DNA of 64,000 nucleotides, from assembly GCA_035771175.1 (NCBI GenBank), contig CM069592.1, positions 40,364,623 to 40,428,622 on the forward strand, written 5' to 3'. This document shows, in pieces, positions 37,941 to 50,693 of this stretch. The translations under genes were made by a program, and so were the position numbers. The notes beneath the pieces were generated by a model. That model made no database searches, was not told where the DNA came from, and saw nothing but the letters and a program-made list of their open reading frames with translations. The DNA comes from Paratinospora sagittata. Its lineage: Eukaryota; Streptophyta; Magnoliopsida; Ranunculales; Menispermaceae. Numbering within the stretch: position 1 is the stretch's first letter; every line of letters starts with the position of its first letter.

Positions 37941-39534
37941 ACGGATTTATGAAACTACGAGGAGGAGCTTATTATTAGAGGTTTTTTTTTTTGTTATTAT
38001 TATTATAGAAGATGAGATTGAACATATATATAGAAGAATGAGTTTATATTACATAGATCATTTGAAGTAGTTGTTACGTAGAGAGTAGATTAACTTGGAG
38101 GGAAGAGGAAGAGTTTTCTTCTTCTTTTTTTTTTTTTTTGGTTTTTGAGTTTGAGTTTGGTTGATCAGTATGTTGATGATGCTGATGATCATGAAGAGAG
38201 TTATGTTTATGTTCATATAGATATATATGATGATGATGGGATTGCTTTATATATGGTTTATGCAATGGTTATGTGAATGATTTCACTGTACTACTGTTTT
38301 GTTTGAATGAGTATATATGTTACGTGCGAGATGTATATATGGATATGGTGGTGACACAAGGATGTGATTCATGATGGATGGATTCATGCATCCATGCAAA
38401 CATGGATTTGCTGCATGTGTTGTGAAACTTATTATTACGTCTCAATAGCATTTTGTTTTTTAATCTTGTGGTGAAGCTCTTCGATGGGCTTGAGGAAGTG
38501 AAAAAAAGGAAATCCGTTGGTGGCCCATACATGTCCTGGGCTGTACTTATCATCGCCTAAAGCCCAATAGCATGTTTTAACAAACAAACAAAAAAAAAAA
38601 CTTCAAATTTCAAAATAAGAAGCAAAATGAGTATTTGAAATTGTTTTCAATAGTATGTTTAACATTTACATGAAAAGTAGATAAAGATTATATTAAATAA
38701 TCAGATGGCATTAGGTACATGATGCACGTCTTTTAGAAATCTTTTTATTTTATTTTTATATATATAGTAATTTTTTATAGTGATACTCTATACAATAATA
38801 ACCTTCATGTAGTCATAAAAATTTATAATCCCAACTTGGGCCAGTTATAAATAAAAATAAATTCCATATTGTAATAAATTATAATTTTTCTAGATCCCGT
38901 CTTAAGGAACTTGTTTCCATATAGTAATAATTATTAAAAATATATATACATGCTATGTTACATTTAAAGTTTAGGATGAAATGAAATATTTATCTGAAGT
39001 TAGTTGAGGATTGCATGGGTTGTGTTAGACAATATATTTATAGAATTTACATTAAGAGAAAAACATTAAAGAGAACGCAAAATTTTAGACTTTTAAGATG
39101 ATTTTGCATATTCCCAACACTACATAGATACACATACGAGTTTTTCAAAACTTTGTTTATCTCTTTTATTAATGTCTATACCTTGAATTTGACATGTTCT
39201 ATTAATTAATTATTAATGTAGTGCATATTTCACCTTTATACCACTTGCATTAAGGATGACTAAGTCAAACCAATAGTTTTTGTAATTACACCTTTATTAA
39301 GTTATAGCCTCCTCATAGTAATAAAATTAGTTCGGTCCCAACATTATGACTATAAAGAGGTTTTACTGCATTAACATTATATGGGTTCAAAATATTTAGA
39401 TAAATTAATGTAATAACAAAAGAAAATAAAACAACGACATTCAATTTTTGAATAAAACAAAGATATTTAGAGACCAAAAAGTGTCATAATAATTAACAAA
39501 TATAGGAAAATCAAGTTTACTTGATAGTAATTAG
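37941..39534. other. Zinc-finger 3' UTR and AT-rich spacer
   Basis: The first ~350 bases, with ATGATGATG-type repeats, are probably 3' UTR. The remainder is AT-rich with no gene or clear element. Confidence 0.45.
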
Positions 39535-40275
39535 GGGTTTTCATCCTACTGACGGACCCGAGTAACTCGAACAATCCGACCAGAAGAATGTAGGTTGGTT
39601 TGAGTTTGTAAATCATATCGGCTTGGGTTGAATTAGAAATTAACAACCTTATTGGTTAAAGGTGTTCATCAACCAGATCAACCCGACCAAACTGAACCTT
39701 TTGGGTTGGTTCGAGTTGGATTAGATTGGTTATTTGGATTGGGTTGAGTTCTAAAATGTCCAACCAGATCAATTTGGGTTGGGTCATGAGTTGAGCCCAT
39801 AAAAAATCGAATAACCCGACTCAATCCAAACGTATCTGTTGAAACCCTATACCTTTTTAGAAAGGTATAATTGTTTATATTGCTTAACTATTATGCATTT
39901 ATCATTTATTATTTGCATGCTTCTTGAATTGTTTGATTGTGTGTTAAAAATCTTGAAGTATTGTTAAATTATTAGGATTAGCCCTTTGCTTTTGTGTGTT
40001 AAAATTCTCGAAGACTTCTTGTTTTCTAATTGATTTTCTTAATGATTAATATTCTGTAAATTTGCTTTCTTGTACAGGATTTGCTTAAATTGTTTCCTTT
40101 TTTTGTGTTGATTAAGTGTCTTAAAAACTTTTGACCTTCTTTTTTTGTTGCAAATAAAAATTTTGGCTATGTCCAACCCGATGAACTGACCTAACACAAA
40201 TCGAGCCTGAACTGTTTGAATTGACTTAGATTTTAGCCCTAACCCAACCCAACCTAACCTATGTACAACCCTACT
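39535..40275. mobile_element. hAT-like element of the AACCGAACC type
   Basis: The left end TAGGGGTTTTCATCC and right end (reverse complement TAGGGTTGTACATAGG) are imperfect inverted repeats. Subterminal stretches are rich in GGGTTGGTTCGAG and CAACCCGACC. It is non-coding. A target duplication is not clear. It sits just before the satellite array. Confidence 0.5.
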
Positions 40276-40373
40276 ACCGGTTGGGTCAAGGTTTTACAAA
40301 ACAAAACGCGACCAAACTTAAACTCATTAAGAATATTAAGTGTTGCTTTTATTAATATTTTTATTATGTCACT

Positions 40374-41495
40374 TATTATAATTGAATCACATAACATTTC
40401 ATAAATTAGCTAAGTAGTCATTTATAAATTAATATCATTGATAATTTTGTTTTTTTTTAAATTAATTAGATTATTTTAATTTTAGTGAATTTTTATTGTG
40501 CAAAAATTAGTTTAGTTGTTGGGTGTTAAAATATATATATATGTGGCGTACAGTATCAAAACCTTTTTAATGGGATGAATCCTATTCAAAACACACGTTT
40601 TTGTTATGACTCTAATATTTTGAATCCTAACCGATCTTTGATCTTTTCATACTCCAACACAGTCAACTTTAAAGCCCCATATCATAAATTAACTTATTAT
40701 AATTGAATCACATAACATCTCATAAATTAGCCAAATAGTCATTTATAAATTAATATCATTGATAATTTTATTTTTTTAAAATTAATTAGATTATTTTAAT
40801 TTTATTGAATTTTTATTGTGCAAAAATTAGTTTAGTTGTTGGGTGTTAAAATATATATATGTGTGGAGCAGGGTATCAAAATCTCTTTAATGGGATGGAT
40901 TCTATTCAAAACGCACGATTTTTGTTATGACTCTAATATTTTGAATCCTAACCGATCTTTGATCTTTTCATACTCCAACACAGTCAACTTTAAAGCCACA
41001 TATCATAAATTAGCTTATTATAATTGAATCACGTAACATCTCATAAATTAGCTAAGTAGTCATTTATAAATTAATATCATTAATAATTTTGTTTTTTTTT
41101 TTAAATTAATTAGATTATTTTAATTTTATTGAATTTTTATTGTGCAAAAATTAGTTTAGTTGTTGGGTGTTAAAATATATATATGTGTGGAGCAGGGTAT
41201 CAAAATCTCTTTAATGGGATGGATTCTATTCAAAACGCACGATTTTTGTTATGACTCTAATATTTTGAATCCTAACCGATCTTTGATCTTTTCATACTCC
41301 AACACAGTCAACTTTAAAGCCACATATCATAAATTAGCTTATTATAATTGAATCACGTAACATCTCATAAATTAGCTAAGTAGTCATTTATAAATTAATA
41401 TCATTGATAATTTTGTTTTTTTTTTTAAATTAATTAGATTATTTTAATTTTAGTGAATTTTTATTGTGCAAAATTTTGTTTAGTTGTTGGGTGTT

Positions 41496-41547
<52 letters not shown>

Positions 41548-42764
41548 GCGCAGGGTATCAAAACATCTTTAATAGGATGAATCCTATTCAAAACACACTA
41601 TTTTTGTTATGACTCTAATATTTTGAATCCTAACCGATCTTTGATCTTTTCATACTCCAACACAGTCAACTTTAAAGCCTCATCTTATAAATTAGTTAAG
41701 TAGTCATTTATAAATTAATATTATTGATAATTTTGTTTTTTTTAAATTAATTAGATTATTTTAATTTTAGTGAATTTTTATTGTGCAAAAATTAGTTTAG
41801 TTGTTGGGTGTTAAAATATATATATATATATGTGGCGCAGGGTATCAAAACCTCTTTAATGGGATGAATTCTATTCAAAACACACGATTTTTGTTATGAC
41901 TCTAATATTTTGAATCATAACCGATCTTTGATCTTTTCATACTTCAACACAGTCAACTTTAAAGCCTCATCTCATAAATTAGCTTATTATAATTGAATCA
42001 CGTAACATCTCATAAATTAGCTAAGTAGTCATTTATAAATTAATATCATTGATAATTTTGTTTTTTTTTAAATTAATTAGATTATTTTAATTTTAGTGAA
42101 TTTTTATTGTGCAAAAATTAGTTTAGTTGTTGGGTGTTAAAAAATATATATATATATATATATATATGTGGCGCAGGGTATCAAAACCTCTTTAATGGGA
42201 TGAATCCTGTTCAAAACACACTTATAACTCTAATATTTTGAATCCTAACCGATCTTTGATCTTTTCATACTCCAACACAGTCAACTTTAAAGCCCCATCT
42301 CATAAATTAGTTAAGTAGTCATTTATAAATTAATATCATTGATAATTTTGTTTTTTTTAAATTAATTAGATTATTTTAATTTTAGTGAATTTTTATTGTG
42401 CAAAAATTAGTTTAGTTGTTGGGTGTTAAAATATATATATATATGTGGCGCAGGGTATCAAAACCTCTTTAATGAGATGAATCCTATTCAAAACACACGA
42501 TTTTTGTTATGACTCTAATATTTTGAATCATAACCGATCTTTGATCTTTTCATACTTCAACACAGTCAACTTTAAAGCCTCATCTCAAAAATTAGCTTAT
42601 TATAATTGAATCACGTAACATCTCATAAATTAGCTAAGTAGTCATTTATAAATTAATATCATTGATAATTTTGTTTTTTTTTTTTAAGTTAATTAGATTA
42701 TTTTAATTTTATTGAATTTTTATTGTGCAAAAATTAGTTTAGTTGTTGGGTGTTAAAATATATG

Positions 42765-42816
<52 letters not shown>

Positions 42817-43410
42817 GCGCACGGTATCAAAACCTCTTTTATGGGATGAATCCTATTCAAAACACACGTTTTTGTTATGACTCTAATATTTTGAATCATA
42901 ACCGATCTTTGATATTTTCATACTCCAACACAGTCAACTTTAAAGCCCCATCTCATAAATTAGCTTATTATAATTGAATCACATAACATCTCATAAATTA
43001 GCTAAGTAGTCATTTATAAATTAATATCATTGATAATTTTGTTTTTTTTAAATTAATTAGATTATTTTAATTTTAGTGAATTTTTATTGTGCAAAAATTA
43101 GTTTAATTGTTGGGTGTTAAAATATATAGATATAAATATGTGGCGTAAGGTATCAAAACCTCTTTAATGGGATGAATCATATTCAAAACACACGATTTTT
43201 GTTATGACTCTAATATTTTGAATCCTAACCGATCTTTGATCTTTTCATACTCTAACACAGTCAACTTTAAAGTCACATATCATAAATTAGCTAAGTAGTC
43301 ATTTATAAATTAATATCATTGATAATTTTGTTTTTTTTATAAAATTAATTAGATTATTTTAATTTTAGTGAATTTTTATTGTGCAAAAATTAGTTTAGTT
43401 GTTGGGTGTT

Positions 43411-43462
<52 letters not shown>

Positions 43463-44222
43463 GCGCACGGTATCAAAACCTCTTTAATGGGATGAATCCT
43501 ATTCAAAACACACGTTTTTGTTATGACTCTAATATTTTGAATCCTAACCGATCTTTGATCTTTTCCTACTCCAACACAGTCAACTTTAAAGCCTCATCTC
43601 ATAAATTAGCTTATTATAATTGAATTACATAACATCTCATAAATTAGCTAAGTAGTAATTTATAAATTAATATCATTGATAATTTTGTTTTTTTTAAATT
43701 AATTAGATTATTTTAATTTTAGTGAATTTTTATTGTGCAAAAATTAGTTTAGTTGTTAGGTGTTAAAATATATATATATATGTGGCGCAGGGTATCAAAA
43801 CCTCTTTAATGGAATGAATCCTATTTAAAACACACGATTTTTGTTATGACTATAATATTTTGAATCTTAACCGATCTTTGATCTTTTCATACTACAACAC
43901 AGTCAACTTTAAAGCCTCATCTCATAAATTAGCTTATTATAATTGAATCACATAACATCTAATAAATTAGCTAAGTAGTCATTTATAAATTAATATTATT
44001 GATAATTTTGTGTTTTTTAAATTAATTAGATTATTTTAATTTTAGTGAATTTTTATTGTGGAAAAATTAGTTTAGTTGTTGGGTGTTGCGCAGGGTATTA
44101 AAACCTCTTTAATGGGATGAATCCTATTCAAAACACACGTTTTTGTTATGACTTTAATATTTTGAATCTTAACAGATCTTTGATCTTTTCGTACTCCAAC
44201 ACAGTCAACTTTAAAGCCCTAT
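40374..44222 (+). repeat. Tandem satellite array, about 12 units of 280-330 bp
   Basis: A unit marked by GTTGTTGGGTGTTAAAATAT recurs near 40518, 40839, 41163, 41480, 41801, 42129, 42418, 42746, 43110, 43401, 43754 and 44080. Each unit holds a poly-T block, a TTAGTTTAGTTG block, a (TA)n run, GTATCAAAACCTCTTTAATG, and ends CCAACACAGTCAACTTTAAA. The (TA)n run varies from about 4 to over 20 repeats. Units 2 and 3 are almost identical over 324 bp. Some units lack a ~40-bp piece lying between two copies of CATAAATTAG. The open frames inside are chance frames carried by the repeat. Confidence 0.95.
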
Positions 44223-44248
44223 CTCATCTCATCTCTCTTTCTTCATCC

Positions 44249-44266
44249 ATATATATATATATATAT
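44249..44266 (+). promoter_or_regulatory. TATA-type core promoter of the CASP-like gene
   Basis: CATATATATATATATATCAC about 90 bp before the coding ATG. The tandem array ends only ~30 bp upstream of it, so the array occupies the whole distal promoter position. Confidence 0.45.
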
Positions 44267-44351
44267 CACTGGAACTAAAACCTTCTTCGTTCCTCAATTG
44301 CTATTTTTTGCTCTATTTCTCTGATTCTTCAGAAAATAAAATAAAATAATA

Positions 44352-45242
44352 ATGACAATGGAGATCACGGAAGCCAAATCACAGAACTTTCCTGAACAAA
44401 AATCACGAGTGCCATTCCTTGTGTATCAATTCGTATCAAGGGCATTGGCTATTGTGTTCACATTGACTTCACTTGGGTTGATGGTCACCAACAAGCAAAC
44501 TACGGAGGTAGTTGGAATCAAGATTGACGCCAAATACAGTTATTCTTCAGCTTTCAAGTAAGTTTCTATTAAGCCCATCTCACTAACACCATGTTATTTT
44601 ACTTTAATGTTAATGATTCTGTTGTTTGTCTTAGGTTCTTTGTTGCTGGGAACGCCGTGGCTTCTGTGGTGTCTTTGCTGAGTTTGGTCTATGTTTTTTT
44701 GCCGATTCGGAGCCGCAAGAATCATCTTCCCCTGTTCATTGCTGATTTGGTAAGTTGATTTAAAAAAACCCAATTTCTAATAATCCATCTATTTATATAT
44801 ATATATAAAAGGGTAGTTCAAACGTGAAACAGAACCAAATCGGTGCGTTTGGTTTAACTTTTAATAAGTTCAAATTAATCGGTTTAGGATTACGTTTCAG
44901 CATCAAACTGACCTAAAACCGAACCACAAACAACCCTAAACAACAATGATGAATTGAATTGAGATGAAGTTGTTTGATTTTGGTGCTTTGTGTTATTCTC
45001 AGTTGGTGTTGCTAGTGACAGTGGCTGGATGCGCTGCAGCAGCTTCATTCGGAATGGTGGGCAAGTATGGGAACAATCACACTGGTTGGATGCCCATATG
45101 TGGCAACTTTCCTGCCTTTTGTAACAGAAGTCAGACCTCCATTGGATTGGCCGCTGCGGGTATCGTTCTCTTCTTAGTTATCACGGTCAGCTCAGTAATT
45201 ACTGCAACACAACAGTTATTAATCCTCAGTTTCAAGATATAG
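44352..45242 (+). CDS. CASP-like membrane protein (CASPL1 type)
   Basis: Three exons (44352-44557, 44635-44749, 45003-45242) encode 186 residues with four membrane segments (about 27-46, 68-91, 102-124, 153-176). Arg30 in TM1 (VSRALAIVF) and Asp106 in TM3 (FIADLLVLLV) are the conserved charged pair of the CASP/MARVEL fold. The last outer loop has the cysteines Cys140 and Cys147 typical of the CASPL1 group. CASP-like proteins scaffold plasma-membrane domains and guide wall modification. An in-frame ATG at 44358 is an alternative start. It is convergent with the CONSTANS-like gene. Confidence 0.9.
44808..44942. mobile_element. Small AACCGAACC-type MITE in intron 2 of the CASP-like gene
   Basis: Left end GGGTAGTTCAAACGTG and right end (reverse complement TTAGGGTTGTTTGTGGTTCG), with ACCAAATCGGTGCG and ACCTAAAACCGAACC inside. 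It is similar in style to the elements at 2113, 16816, 39535 and 50248. Confidence 0.45.
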
Positions 45243-46233
45243 GTGAGATTAGAAACATAGGCATTAAGGAAAATGAAACGGGTATTTTCTTCTTTTTTCT
45301 TTTTTTTTTTTTTGTGTGTGTTCTTGGAGACTAGACAATTGCTTGTGATTGATCAAGCTCTTGGTTTGCTTATATTTTTTAACCGGGTTATGAATTGGTG
45401 CTTCTTATGTTCTTTTGATTACATGTTTCAAAGTTATTTTTAGTACTCTTCGCTTCTGAAATAGAATCAAAGCATATTTTTTCTTATCGAGGAATATTAA
45501 GTGAGGAAGGGGTTGGAAATTAAGAATAAATTAATGGATCTACATTCTATTCTCATTCTCATCCTCAATTACTACGTACTGAACTGTCCCTTTTAAGGTA
45601 AGTTTTTAAGAATTGGTATAGTCTTTGTTGGCTTAATCAGAGTTTGTGAGATTAGGCTAAGCTATATAAAAGAAAATTCCTGCTAAACACCAATGGTTGT
45701 TAGCTTTCAGTTTTCCTCAAATCATGATTCAAAGAAGATTGTACAACATGGATGCTTCAAAATGTTTCAGAAGATGTTACTTTAGAGATTTCTCGAGTTC
45801 CTTAATCAATTAGCAAGGAGATAGCTTTCATTCTAATAGCTGTGTTGTTCAAAGCAAGGCACTAAACAAATAGATCAAGCTTGCCTTGAAAGAATGTTGC
45901 TAAGAGTTTGTTCATGCAAGCATGTAAGAAGGTAGACTGGTTTACGTACACCCAAAATGCTACATTCTATTCCTTCCTACCAACACAATTGGGATCGCAG
46001 AAACATTCGTTGTCCCGCAGAATACATGTAAATATTTACAGATTGGCAAAACAGTTCAAGCAAGCATCAGTAAATAAATACATCAAAAAAGAAAAAGTAT
46101 CACCATTATAGTGAAAGCCATTGCGAATACCCATTTTCGTTTCAAACGGCTTGCACTAAGGTGGTACTGCAACCAAATTTCCATGAAGTCAGTGTATTTG
46201 AAATACTGATAGATGCTTGTCTTCGAGAACATT
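45243..46233. other. 3' ends of the convergent CASP-like and CONSTANS-like genes
   Basis: Non-coding sequence between two tail-to-tail genes, with T-rich 3' UTR-like stretches near 45290. No gene is seen. Confidence 0.5.
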
Positions 46234-49200
46234 TCATCTGCTTGTCTCAATATCTGGAGCCTCACTAGCCTTGACAAATCGACCCTTTACTCGCTTCCTA
46301 GTATCAGCCCTCGCCTTCCTTGACTCATATCGGATATGCTTGTCATACCTGCGATGTAGTAATTTTAGTATTATGCAAAAATATATGATTAATTTGTAAT
46401 TAGAGTTCTCAAAAATGTTAATATCAACCAAAGGCTGGAGTTGGAAACAGTGGTAGAGATTCCTTCATTGCAACTTTAAGTCATGAGTTTGAATATGAAA
46501 TAGCCTCTCCACAATGCGGGGTTAGATTAAACACGTGTTACCCAAACCCCATAGAGTAGAGAGCCTCACTCACTAAGTATGCTCGTGATATTTTCTAAGA
46601 AAGCCAATGTGACATTGGTTTGATGGCTTCGGTCGGCTCCCTCAACAGTGTGGGGACTTAGAGGTTTTGAGTTCAGTTCCCCCCTCAACTATGGTCTTGT
46701 CGGTGTGGGGGCGGATACCTAAATACGGAGTGGGAAGGGTATTGGGTATATACTATTGTTTTTATGTCAAAAAAAAAAAAAATGGGGGGGGGGGGGGGGG
46801 GGGGGGGGAGATCATACCTCCGTGTTTTCTTTTTCTCCTTGTAACGTAGCATGGCATTCCCTCTATTTTGAGCTAGTAACTCTATGTTGGGCTTGGTTGT
46901 CACTCTTGCAGTTTCACCACCGGTCTGGTGTGCCTGCTCCATCAAATGTACATCTTTGGTGTTGGTACTAGCTTTAGGATTGGCCAAAGTTAAACCTGAT
47001 GATGCTCTTGGTGTTGTTAAATTGTTACTTTCAGATGATGTTGGCCTTTGACTTAAAGCTGGGTTGTTTGATTTATTCTGCAAGTTTGCAATAGAATGCT
47101 TCAAAATCAGTTGTTCAGTAAATATTACAGAAAGTAACAAATAAATTTGCATCATGTGTCAACAAAGGAAAATGATGTGAGTGTATGGATGTCATAAACG
47201 AATAGAAATAATCAGGGGATAATTATGCAATGCAGACTCCGTGATAGATTATTATTATGGTGTCTTCCACTTCTACCTCTTGAATGAGTGGAAGCATGAG
47301 ATACTCCCAAAACTAATTTTCTTTACCAGTTCACTATAACAACCTCCTTTGGGAATTACTCATCAAACACGGCAACTTACATCCTGCATAGAAAAGATTC
47401 TGTGCATGAAGTATTTTGCAGACGCCCGCTCAATCTGCTAAAGTGGAAAGCATTCTTACCGTCTGGAAAAGTGAGTAAGTCTCTTTTGCTCATATTCAAA
47501 ATATTAATCTTAAAATTGTTTTTAATCACCTCATAAGAAAATTATTTAGATATCGCCTGGCAGTATATGAATCTTCAAATGACAAACAGCCCACCAGTTG
47601 GAATGACTTACATTTGGTGATTTGATATCTTCATGTAAAGTAGAGCAATTTATCCCATATATGTCTTCCAGCACTTTTGTAGCTTCCATGGAAGTGCTTT
47701 CGATAAGGTCACCATAATTCTCCATCAAAAAACCTGCATCAGCTGTACTGTACCCAATGTCAAGCTGGCTTGGCACTTCATGATTCCTTGATCTTCCTGA
47801 ATGAAAATCCCATATCTGCAATAAGGTAACTTTGATCAAGAAAACAAAATATTTATCTATCTAATAAATCAAACTCTTTGACCATTGGAAACACCAACAG
47901 TAGGAAAAAAAAAAAAAAAGAGATGGGGGGAAAGGGAAACATGAAATAGAGCATAAGAAAAGAAGGGCCAAAAAACAAAGATTAGACAAACAATCATCAA
48001 CAACATCATGAACAACAGGTAATGCCACGCATAAAGCTAATGAAATCAATATCATTGAATTATTCAATCCGAAGGAAACCAAAAGTTGCAGGGTAGGGTT
48101 CTATTCTGTTATTAATAAAACCAAAGGAAACACTAGATCATTTTCATTAGAAAATCTCAGATGAAAGACAGATTAAGCCACTGAAGTTTAAATAAATCAC
48201 TTAACAGCTAGGACTTGTAAAATTAACAGGGAACAGGAATTCTAAGGCTTCAGAACTAGCTCCATTCCTATGAGTACATGCTTGAACATTTCTCTTCCAC
48301 ATTTATAGTAATGAATTTAAAGAATTTTGGTGAGAAAAATTATCTAGTTAATACATTCATAGCCCAAGGTTGACAGGGATAATAATATCGGGTTGATAAC
48401 AGCAGTTATTAGTATATAAAAAATTAGAAATGAACACATTTATTGAAGATTAGAAGTAGCTCCAATGAATTATAAACTAGGAGAAACTTAATGGTTTGGG
48501 CATTGTCGGATCTGTGGCCGGCCTTAAGGCCATAATTTTTATTCTTGTGTGCAATACATTGGGTGAAACCATGTGTCATAGATTAATTACACACCAGTAG
48601 AGGATCCTTTGTAACAACCCATCACGCAAACTTTGGATAACTCGAGTTTTCATACATTATTTGGGTTTTTGTTATATGAAAATGAATTTTCCAACTCAGT
48701 TTAATTACTGGTATTTTCCACAAGAAACTTTAGAATTACACTCGTGTCATTCTTGTTGGCTCATTAATTAAAACAAGACTATTGCCCCATTTTTGCTCAA
48801 CTTAAAAAAAATAACATCAGCTACTTGGAAAAGCAGAAACAAACGTGTAACACATTTTCCAGCCTCAAAAAAGTCGTTTCTCAGCTAATTTAAACTAACT
48901 TTTAGCTGACTGAACTAAAGAATTAAAGAATTAAACTAAGCAGTACTCAAATTAATGCTTTTTTGGGTACCCTAAAGCAAACAGTACTCAAATTACTAAA
49001 AATGTCTTTGAAAACTTTTTTTTACTAAAAATGAAGAAGAAAGTGCTAGAAATAAGACCTGACAGCACTGCCTGGACCGCGTATTACTGTCCCATAAACC
49101 ATCTTCTTCAACCACACCCTCATTTCCATTAAAATCTCCACACACAGCAGATATAAGCAAAGACGTATACGGCGTCGTTTGCTCCTGCAACAACTGATGA

Positions 49201-49979
49201 TGATTCGCTTCCATACCCTCATCTCCACCTTCAAAACTCCCCTGTTTAGCACTCCTACCAGGCGTCCCTGGTCCCAAATCCTCCACCGTTCCTCCATCTC
49301 CCTTACTCAGATCTCGTTTCACCATCTCCACCAACTGTTTATACAGCAACTGCCTCTGCTTCCCACAGCAACTCTGACTCTGCCGCTTCTGCACAGATGC
49401 ATCAGAAGCAGCAATCTCCGACGCCAGCGAAACTTTCGGATACACCGCGGCCGGACCGTTGTTGCACGGCACCACCATCAGATCCTGAAGATTCATCATA
49501 GAATGATGATGATCAACGGAAGACAGAACCGAATCTAAAGAACACCAATTCTCGAACATATTCGCATTAACATCCTGTAATGGCATAAAAGGAACTTGCA
49601 ACAGTGATTTCTCGTCTTCGACGTTGAATCCGAACGTCGCCGCTAAATCCATCGCCGACGGACATCCGGTGAAGCCTTCGACGGCATTCCGATCGTGCGA
49701 CGCCGAGACCGAGCAGTTTCCGTGCGCGTCCCAATCGCAGTCGGTACAGAGCACGAGATTGTCGGTGGAGCACCGGACGGTGACCGGCTCGGAGCCGCAG
49801 TTGTCGCAGATCTGAGATCGGAGGTGTTTGCGTGAGAGATCGTTGGCGGAGTGAACGTGGAAGTCGCAGAACAAGCAGAGCTTAGCTGAATCGGCTCTGC
49901 AGTAGAGAACTGCGACTTCTTCGTTGCAGAAATCGCAGGGGATACGATCGGCGCTTCTGGGTTTCCGGTGAGGTTCCAT
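46234..49979 (-). CDS. CONSTANS-like B-box/CCT transcription factor (COL9-COL15 group)
   Basis: Four minus-strand exons (49059-49979, 47612-47815, 46818-47077, 46234-46348) join in phase to 499 residues. The N-terminus has two B-boxes (about 15-52, [20 protein letters not shown], and 58-96, [13 protein letters not shown]). The middle is acidic and glutamine/serine-rich. The CCT domain (RYKEKKKTR, then [20 protein letters not shown] and KGRFVK) is split by intron 3, as expected in this group. B-boxes mediate protein contacts and CCT mediates DNA binding/NF-Y contact; relatives act in light and flowering responses. The two B-boxes and [13 protein letters not shown] resemble COL13/COL14/COL15. 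The exon 1 donor (CAG|GTCTTA) is weak. Six G-box motifs lie in the 3 kb upstream. Confidence 0.93.
46436..46600 (+). mobile_element. SINE-like insertion in COL intron 3
   Basis: An A-box-like AACAGTGGTAGAGATTC and a B-box-like GAGTTTGAATATG spaced ~40 bp apart, followed by a SINE-style body. It is antisense to the gene and has no clear A tail. Confidence 0.45.
46605..46808 (+). mobile_element. SINE-like insertion with A14 tail and G25 run at the splice donor
   Basis: A body with TTTGATGGCTTCGGTCGGCT and TTTTGAGTTCAGTTCCC (weak A and B boxes) ends in 14 A (46769-46782), one T, then 25 G (46784-46808). On the gene's sense strand the tract is C25 starting about 10 bases after the exon 3 donor (GTATGATCT). 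Homopolymer length is uncertain in any assembly. Confidence 0.6.
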
Positions 49980-50247
49980 TTGTTGGTGGTGATCGGAGCC
50001 GGTGGCCGGACCGATTAATCCAGAGGTTTTCTTTTTTTCGAGATTGAAACCCCAAAGCTCTGTGATCTTTAGCTCTTCGTCTCTCTGGGTTTTAACTCTT
50101 CTTCTTCTTCCACTGTCACTCCGGGAGTCAAGAAGTTAACGACTAACGTAATAACCTAAGCTTGGCTTAAGTAACACCCATATCTTTAGTTGTTAATGAG
50201 TGACCTCCCTCTGTGCTTAGTTATTGTTTTCTACCTCCCCATGATTT
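49980..50247 (-). promoter_or_regulatory. COL 5' UTR and proximal promoter
   Basis: The sequence just above the COL ATG (49980-50130) is CT-rich on the sense strand with CTTCTTCTTC and is probably the leader. No TATA box is obvious. Confidence 0.45.
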
Positions 50248-50685
50248 AGGGGTGGAAGCAACTGACCGACCCTACCCGATCCCACTATTTTGGATCAAGT
50301 CGTGTTGAGTTTATTTGATATGTCAGGTTAGTCAGATTAATTTTTTGACAACTCGACCTTTTAAAATATATATATATATATATATAAAAGTTCATTCTCA
50401 TTCTCATAAGTTAAGTTTAAGAATAACTTGACTTGTATATATATAAGTTCTCACAAAAAAGAAATCTCATCTTTTAAAGCTTAAATAGTAGTTTAATAAT
50501 TTAGATACATGATAATTCAACATATTTAATACTAATATAAGCTTAAATAGTAATTATTAAGCTTTAAAAAAATTAGGTTATTTAATGGGGTCAACCTAAC
50601 CTGGCATCGGGTCCAATCTGCTACCACCCGACTTCATCGGGTCAGGTGGGTTATGGGGCAAAAATTTGATCCGATTTTATCTCTA
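50248..50685. mobile_element. hAT MITE with perfect 8-bp target duplication
   Basis: CCATGATT occurs on both sides (50240-50247 and 50686-50693). The ends TAGGGGTGGAAG and (reverse complement) TAGAGATAAAAT form weak inverted repeats, and the subterminal parts carry CCCTACCCGATCC and GGGTCAGGTGGG. At 438 bp it is non-coding. The 8-bp duplication supports the hAT superfamily. Confidence 0.75.
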
Positions 50686-50693
50686 CCATGATT

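Noticed and set aside
40836..43623. Repeated short open frames inside the satellite units
   Set aside because: They span the (TA)n run and change with its length; identical frames only reflect identical repeat units.
49179..49538. 119-codon plus-strand frame over the CONSTANS-like exon 1
   Set aside because: A shadow of the well-supported minus-strand B-box gene.
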